DNA from: Clavulina sp. PMI_390
Lineage: Eukaryota > Basidiomycota > Agaricomycetes > Cantharellales > Hydnaceae
DNA length: 64,000 nucleotides
Reading direction: 5' to 3'
Assembly: GCA_015039315.1 (NCBI GenBank)
Contig: WIDE01000009.1
Coordinates: 515,573-579,572, forward strand
The notes under the pieces were generated by a model. It worked only from the letters and a program-made list of their open reading frames with translations. It ran no database searches and was not told the origin of the DNA. Of the stretch, positions 58,201-64,000 are shown one piece after another (position 1 is the first letter of the stretch; every line of letters starts with the position of its first letter). The translations under genes and the position numbers were made by a program.

Positions 58201-60610
58201 TCAAGGTTATGTACGTGAACCCTCCCTAAGCTGTCTGTGTGCGTCATACTCACATACCACGATTCTCCAGGATGGTCACTGGTGATGTACGCTGTTTTTC
58301 TTCTATCTGTGTGCCGGGGTTTTGACCGCTCATTGGCCATAATATTCCAGCATCCGAAGACGGTATGTGTGACCTTCAGCATCTTGCGAGCTTCTTCTAA
58401 GACAGCTTCTCTAGGCGGAAGCTATTGCTCGCAAGATCAACTTGATCCTCGGTGACACTAGGGAAAGCTTGGCTGAGCGCACTGGAAGGCAGGTTGTTAG
58501 GAGTCGATCCGATGAATGCGACCTCTTACATCGGCTCTTAGACCTGTTGAGGAAATCTACGAGGATGAAGTCCCTGCCATTGTTATTCACGGAGATCGCA
58601 TTGACAGTTTGCTGGTGCGTCCACAAACCTCCTAACCTCCCTGAAAGATATACTCACTGGTACACTCATCTGCAGCCTCACGAGTGGGACATGAGTATGT
58701 CATTTCCTTCATCGCGGATTCCTAAGTCCATGCTCACGACCGTTGCTCTTAGTCTTGAACAAGCACGAGATTGTCTTCGCCCGTACTTCACCTAAGCACA
58801 AGCTGGAGATTGTCAAGCGCGCTCAGGCTCTTGGTCATATCGTTGGCGTGTATGTTCTCCCCTCTTTTCTTGACGGTGGACTTCATTCATCTTATTCATG
58901 TTGGCGTATAGGACTGGCGATGGTGTAAACGATTCCCCCGCGCTCAAGAAGGCCGATCTTGGGTGTGTATCGCTTCGACGCCTTGCTTTCCATCTGGCCT
59001 AACACGCACTGTTTAGTATTGCTATGAACATCTCAGGCTCAGACGTTAGTAAGGAAGCTGCAAACATGATTCTTTTGGACGACAACTTCGCCAGCATCAT
59101 CCATGGTGTGAGGGAAGGCCGATTGATTTTCTCTAACCTGAAGCGCAGTATCAAGTAAGTCTACCTGTCCCTGCAATATGGAGACTCAATAGCTGACTAT
59201 TGATTTGTCAAGATACACCGTGACGCATTCGATGCCAGAAGTTGTTCCTCAGCTTCTTTACGTCTGTGGTACGTTAGGACTCCTTCCTTAGCTTGACCCA
59301 TTTCTCAAATCATGCATTGCATCTACAGTTCCGATCCCGCTCCCCCTTCCTGCTATCATGATTTTGGTCATCGGTAAGACACGCCGCCAGGCCTATAGTA
59401 GAATGAGACTGACCAATATTCTTATTGCCTTAGATCTTGGCTTCGAACTCTTCGCTGCTCTTTCGTTTGCTTGGGATCTTCCTGAGGACTCTGAGACCCT
59501 CATGCGTCTGTTGCCTCGCAAACCTGTCAACGACCGATCTATCCTTTCCCGTAAAAAGAAGGCATTGAGGATCCAGAAGACTCTCACTCGTGATCCAGAG
59601 ACATTGGAGGTTGTACGAGACAAGTGGTCAACTCGCATGTGGCTCAAAATCAAGAAGCCCTTCACCCGACAATTCTGGGAGGACGCATGGGAGCAAACCG
59701 ATGACGAAACCCTGGTTGACATGTAAGCGTGACTATCAAATCGAGAATTCGCGAAAATTTGACAAGGATTGGGAACAGGAACCTGCTCAGCTATTCGTAC
59801 TTGGAAGCTGGTATCATCGAAACTGTCTCTGCGTATGTCGTCGCTCGTTCTAACCCGAAAAAGTACTATAGGCCTAACCTTCTGATATGCTGTAGCTTGG
59901 CGAGCTATTTCGTCATCTTCTGGAAGTATGGATTCACCCCGAACGAGCTTCGGACTTGCCAACAAGCCGCAAGTAAGCCTGAATGCTAATACTTTACTGT
60001 GCTACTGTTGAATGTTCTGCTTCTAGTCTATTTCGAGAATAACAGCCCCGATTTCCTCAACTCAAGAGGCCAGATTATCACTGGTCCGATGCAAGTTGAC
60101 GCCCTTGCTCGCGCCCAGTCCATGGTCTATTTGAGCATCTTCCTCTGCCAATGCTTCAATGTACGCACAAAATCGCGTTGCTTTGTTCTTCTGGAATGCT
60201 GACATGTAGCCTTGATCCACAGATGTTTGCAGTAAAAAGCAAGTTCAAGGCTCCTTTCGGTATGCCTGTTGTTCGGAACTACTGGAACTTTGCTGGGATC
60301 GTGGGCGGCGCGTGCCTCGCTATGTTCATCATTTATACCCCGCCTCTCCACAAAGCATTCGGTGGGTCGATCTTCCCAACGGTCCGCCTTTATCTAGGTG
60401 CTAATACTCTCCCTCTCTTCGATAGGTGGCACGTACAAGACTTCACCCCTGTATTGGTTGATTCCAATTGGTTTCGGTGTTCTGATGCTTGCTTGGGCGT
60501 CGCTCCGCGTGGTCCTATCAAAACGCGCGCTCAGCAACTCCCTCGTCAGCCCTCCCAAGGGCTTGATGATGTTCCCCACCAAGCGGACTATGAGCATGAA
60601 GCGCCAGTAG
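55245..60610 (+). CDS. Type IIC P-type ATPase (Na,K-ATPase alpha-like cation pump)
   Basis: ATP-driven cation transporter with a charged N-terminal extension of over 100 residues, then [20 protein letters not shown] leading into helix 1. Characteristic motifs occur in order: [29 protein letters not shown] (actuator), [18 protein letters not shown] (phosphorylated Asp), [10 protein letters not shown], the [11 protein letters not shown] loop, MVTGDHPKT (HPKT on a 12-nt exon, 58351-58362), then [50 protein letters not shown] and [20 protein letters not shown]. At least twenty exons. C-terminal helices include [19 protein letters not shown] and end [12 protein letters not shown] at 60610. The LTPPKK and [20 protein letters not shown] segments place it with the IIC group rather than fungal Pma1 or Ena pumps. 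Ion specificity is untested. Confidence 0.94.
58351..58362 (+). other. 12-nt microexon encoding HPKT in the P-type ATPase
   Basis: Acceptor ATTCCAG and donor GTATGT flank CATCCGAAGACG. It joins MVTGD to AEAIARK, restoring the family's conserved TGDHPKTA sequence. Confidence 0.9.
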
Positions 60611-60751
60611 GTGGCACAGATACCAAAATAGTATCTCAATTACGACGGATACTGCATGCTAGCATGATAATGACGACGTTCCAAAAATTGTACATTAAGG
60701 CTACACGAATAGATGTGGATAATTATGTGCAAAGAGATATTGTAACCAAGA

Positions 60752-62172
60752 TCAGTTGTCGTGTATTGAGTGGATCATATCCCACATTTCCTCGTCTTCG
60801 TCTGGATAACTGTCCTCTGGAGGGGCTTGTGTTTGCTTTTTCGCGGGAGCAGACAGTGATGCAGCAGACTCCAAGGTGAGGTCGACATCCATAGGGAAAT
60901 CATCATAGTCTGGATCTTCATTGCGCGCCATCTGGTTGAAGTGGGACTGCGTTTCCTCTTCTTCGGCCAAGAGAGCATCTAGGTCCCATTCGTCCGTCAT
61001 AGGACCCGATGGAGCAGCTTTTCGTGATGATGCAGCTGCACTCGCTGCAGCAAGACGTTCTCGCTCCCGAGCCTTGGCGGCTTCACGCGCAGCGGCATCA
61101 GCAGCCATCATGTCCTCGAATTCGCTCACACCACCCTCACTTGTAACGCTCATTGAAGTCGATGGTCTGGAGGGGAATTTCGTTGAGGCATAGTCATCCT
61201 CGGGATCATCACCTGCTCCATCAAAGTCTGGGGCTCGAATAGGAGGAGGCTCAGATGTGTCGGGAAGCCGAGAGTAGTCGTCATCGCCCTTCTCTTCGTC
61301 ACTGTCTGGCTCAATTTCCAGCATGGGTTGGCCGTCAGGGTATTTCATATCATTCTTATACGAATTGAGGGCGTTCTATGGAGCCCGAGCATGATTAGGG
61401 TCTTGCTTGTGAAGGAATTGATGGAACGTACTATCATGCGCTTGGTGTGACAAAGTTTCTCCACTTTTGTGGCTGTTTCACGGAAATCGGATCGAGGGTA
61501 CATCTTGACCGCCCAGAACTGGTACATTTGTAGTAACCGTTTGAGGTCCTTTATCTAGGAAGTAATCGCCGTAAGGATAACATCGAAAGAGAAAGGTATG
61601 GTGAGTGCGCACCTCGTTCCCTTTCCCAGAAGGTTTAAACTTTTTATGCTGTTCAATCAAAGCAGGGAACCCAGTTTTCCCTAGTAGACTGAGTGAATGG
61701 GACATGAGATATAGCTTGTGCATCGTAATTGTCAATGGAGGAACGCGTACCGATCCTCGTCTAGCTTCACTGGCTTCTTCCGAGGCTTTTTCTGTTCTTC
61801 TGCCTTTTCGTCGGCCTTTTTGTTCGCTGCAGCTATTATGGCTGCGTCATCCTCGTCGGTGTCGTCGTCGCTGAGCAGGACCTTGGCTTTGCCAGTATTG
61901 CTGTCGGATCGTGGTGGCCGACGCGCCTTCTTTGACGCGCGATTCGCGTTATCGAGATTTTCGACATCGGCGAATATCTCATCGAGTTCCGCTTCGTGGG
62001 CAGTCGCTGTCGCTGCCTTGGATGTGGACGCGCCTGATGTGGTCACGCGTCGCGCTGATGCTGCTGTTGGCTTTTCGGGTGATTGACTGGGCGAAGCAAC
62101 GAATAAGGGTCGTGCAACTACCCGAGCTGGAGAGCGAGGAACGATCGCAGAGTCGTCCCAGATATCGTCCAT
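60752..62172 (-). CDS. CSM3: Replication fork protection component Csm3/Swi3 (TIPIN homologue)
   Basis: Partner of Tof1/Swi1 that stabilises stalled replication forks and mediates the intra-S checkpoint. The start at 62172 opens an acidic, Ser-rich head (MDDIWDDSAIV...) containing basic RKKPRKKPVKL-like residues. The Swi3 core starts after the first intron: LLGKTGFPALIEQHKKFKPS, then KDLKRLLQMYQFWAVKMYPR and FRETATKVEKLCHTKRM, the conserved hydrophobic pattern of the family. The C-terminal half is acidic and disordered, with an Ala/Arg/Glu helix (ADAAAREAAKARERERLAAA) and ends EMWDMIHSIHDN at 60752. At least three introns, short. It is divergent from HAS1 with 111 bases between starts. Length of about 390 residues fits fungal homologues. 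Confidence 0.9.
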
Positions 62173-62283
62173 GCTAGTAGTTGTGTTGCCTGATAGTCAA
62201 CTTGCCAAAGAGTATTGAATGGCTGGTCAGAGCTGCACGTGACCGGTGGTGGCCACAAACTTCGCTCCCGAAAATTCTGCCCC
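62173..62283. promoter_or_regulatory. 111-bp divergent promoter region of CSM3 and HAS1
   Basis: Opposite start codons lie at 62172 (minus) and 62284 (plus). Such a short spacer implies shared or closely packed promoter elements. Confidence 0.55.
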
Positions 62284-64000
62284 ATGTCTTCCGAGGCATC
62301 GACGTCCAAGGCTGCTGGAAAAAAGACTGCTCCTGTTGATGGAGGAGCCCCATTCTCTACCCTCGAGCTCTCCGATGGGCTGCATAAAGCTTTGGCAGAA
62401 CAAGGCTACACTACTATGAAGCCTGTGCAGGAAAAGACGATTCCTCCTCTTATGGCTGGAAAGGATGTGCTAGGCGCTGCTCGGACTGGAAGTGGAAAAA
62501 CTTTAGCTTTTTTAATACCTGCTATTGAGCTTGTCGTTCGTCTCAAGTTCAAGCCCAGGAATGGTATGGGGTCTCAGGTACTCTCCGATCCCTGGTTTTT
62601 GTGCTTACAGACCCTCTCTGCTCAGGTACTGGAGTGATTATTATATCCCCAACTCGTGAATTGGCGATCCAAATCTTTGAGGAAGCTCGGACTCTCATGT
62701 CCCACCATTCTCAAACTATTGGATTGCTCCTCGGTGGCAACAATAGACGAGACGAGGCTGAAAAACTCATCAAAGGAGTCAACATTATTGTCTGCACTCC
62801 TGGGCGTTTGTTAGATCATCTCCAGGTATGTCTAAGACAATAATTACATTTATGTCCCTAAGATTGAAGGCTTCTTTCTCTCAGAATACGAAGGGGTTTG
62901 TCTTCCGTAATCTAAAGGCGCTAGTCATTGACGAGGCGGACCGGATAATGGAGGTGAGAAATAGTCCGACCCTATCTTTTCTTCGCGATCTTATGCCTGT
63001 CGATCATCGCAGGTCGGTTTCGAGGAAGAAATGAAGAGGATAGTGGCTATTCTTCCGAACGGTATGTGCCTCATCAAGCTCCTACCGTTTTCACTAGCTT
63101 CACAACGCTATTTTTCCGTAGAGGGGCGCCAGTCCATGCTTTTCTCTGCAACGACTACAACAAAAGTCGAGGATCTTGCTCGAATCTCACTGCGCCCTGG
63201 CGCTATCCACATCGACGTAGAGGATCACAGTGCTGCCAGCACCGTTGACACCCTCGCTCAAGGCTACGTCGTCTGCCCCTCGGAACGACGATTCCTTCTC
63301 CTTTTCACGTTCCTCAAGAAAAACCTCAAGAAGAAAGTCATCGTCTTCTTCAGCAGCTGCAATTCCGTCAAGTATCATGCCGAACTTCTCAACTACATTG
63401 ACATCCCTGTGCTCGATCTCCATGTGAGTTATTCCATGACTATCTCACTCGCTTTGCCTAACGTTATCGTCTGCGCCGTCTGTAGGGAAAGCAAAAGCAA
63501 CAAAAACGCACATCCACGTTCTTTGAATTCCGTAATGCCGATCATGGCATTCTACTTTGCACGGATGTCGCGGCGCGGGGCCTGGACATCCCCGCAGTTG
63601 ACTGGATTGTCCAGTTTGACCCTCCAGATGACCCACGAGACTACATCCATCGTGTTGGGCGAACAGCTCGCGCCGGAAAGTCTGGGAAGAGCTTGCTGTT
63701 CTTGCTGGAAAGCGAGCTGGGCTTCTTGAGATATCTTGCCGATGCTCGAGTACCTCTGAACGAGTACAACTTCCCTGCCGATCGGATAGCGAACGTACAG
63801 AGTCAGGTATGTCCCCATATTTCTTATTCGCTAATGTCACTCTCACTGACGCGATGTGATCCACAGTTGGAAAAGCTCCTCACAAAAAACTACTACCTTC
63901 ATCAATCTGCGCGAGAGGGGTTCCGCTCGTACCTGCAATCATACGCTTCCTATTCTCTCAAGAAGATTTTCGACGTGAAGAAGCTTGATCTTGTCAAGGT
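62284..64000 (+). CDS. HAS1: DEAD-box ATP-dependent RNA helicase Has1 (3' end beyond window)
   Basis: Nucleolar helicase needed for biogenesis of both ribosomal subunits. The Q-motif region reads [16 protein letters not shown], motif [10 protein letters not shown], Ia SPTRELAIQ, Ib [58 protein letters not shown] and [12 protein letters not shown]. After the helicase core the conserved extension [37 protein letters not shown] matches the Has1/DDX18 group in its first elements. The start at 62284 gives a short Ala/Ser-rich head. Several short introns interrupt the core (for example after the [15 protein letters not shown] segment). The C-terminal basic tail lies outside the window. Confidence 0.95.

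Overview
This window reads as nuclear DNA of a filamentous basidiomycete, probably an Agaricomycete. That placement is inferred from gene content, from the dense short introns (mostly 50-150 nt, GT-AG, several microexons) and from families common in mushroom-forming fungi; no marker in the window fixes the species. The longer coordinate lists below were derived by hand from splice consensus and reading-frame continuity. A run of 383 N (39831-40213) shows that this is a draft assembly.

Left arm (1-31.3 kb), all recognised genes on the minus strand: acetolactate synthase (ILV2, 3' end outside the window), a membrane protein with a two-part beta-sandwich ectodomain, a histidine-rich SAM methyltransferase, a UPF0658 Golgi membrane protein, a D-2-hydroxyacid dehydrogenase, a rhomboid protease, a long disordered protein, a 13-exon M50B-like HExxH membrane peptidase, and the splicing factor CWC22 with an SR-rich tail. 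Two stretches (9.5-11.9 kb and 13.3-17.5 kb) hold no gene I can support.

Middle (31.9-44 kb): poly(A)-binding protein PAB1 and a SCAMP on the minus strand; a secreted double-psi beta-barrel (expansin/RlpA-like) protein on the plus strand; the assembly gap; a low-molecular-weight tyrosine phosphatase with a GC-AG intron; and a membrane-anchored short-chain dehydrogenase divergent, by 62 bp between start codons, from a macro-domain (ADP-ribose-binding) gene.

The 45-51.7 kb region is a local duplication cluster: two related genes of an acetoacetate-decarboxylase-like appearance, then two F-box genes inside a roughly 2.1 kb tandem duplication. The F-box copies differ in whether one 63/64-nt segment is an intron or coding sequence, and the second copy carries a frameshift near its start.

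Right arm (51.7-64 kb): a Coq11-like NAD(P)-binding protein, a mitochondrial PDK/BCKDK-type kinase divergent from a type IIC (Na,K-ATPase-like) P-type ATPase, the replication-fork factor CSM3/TIPIN, and divergent from it the DEAD-box helicase HAS1 (cut by the window end).

Most genes are housekeeping. Nothing here amounts to a clearly new system. The most notable observations are the intron/exon state difference between F-box paralogues, the microexons that encode active-site motifs, the GC-AG introns and the histidine-rich methyltransferase.
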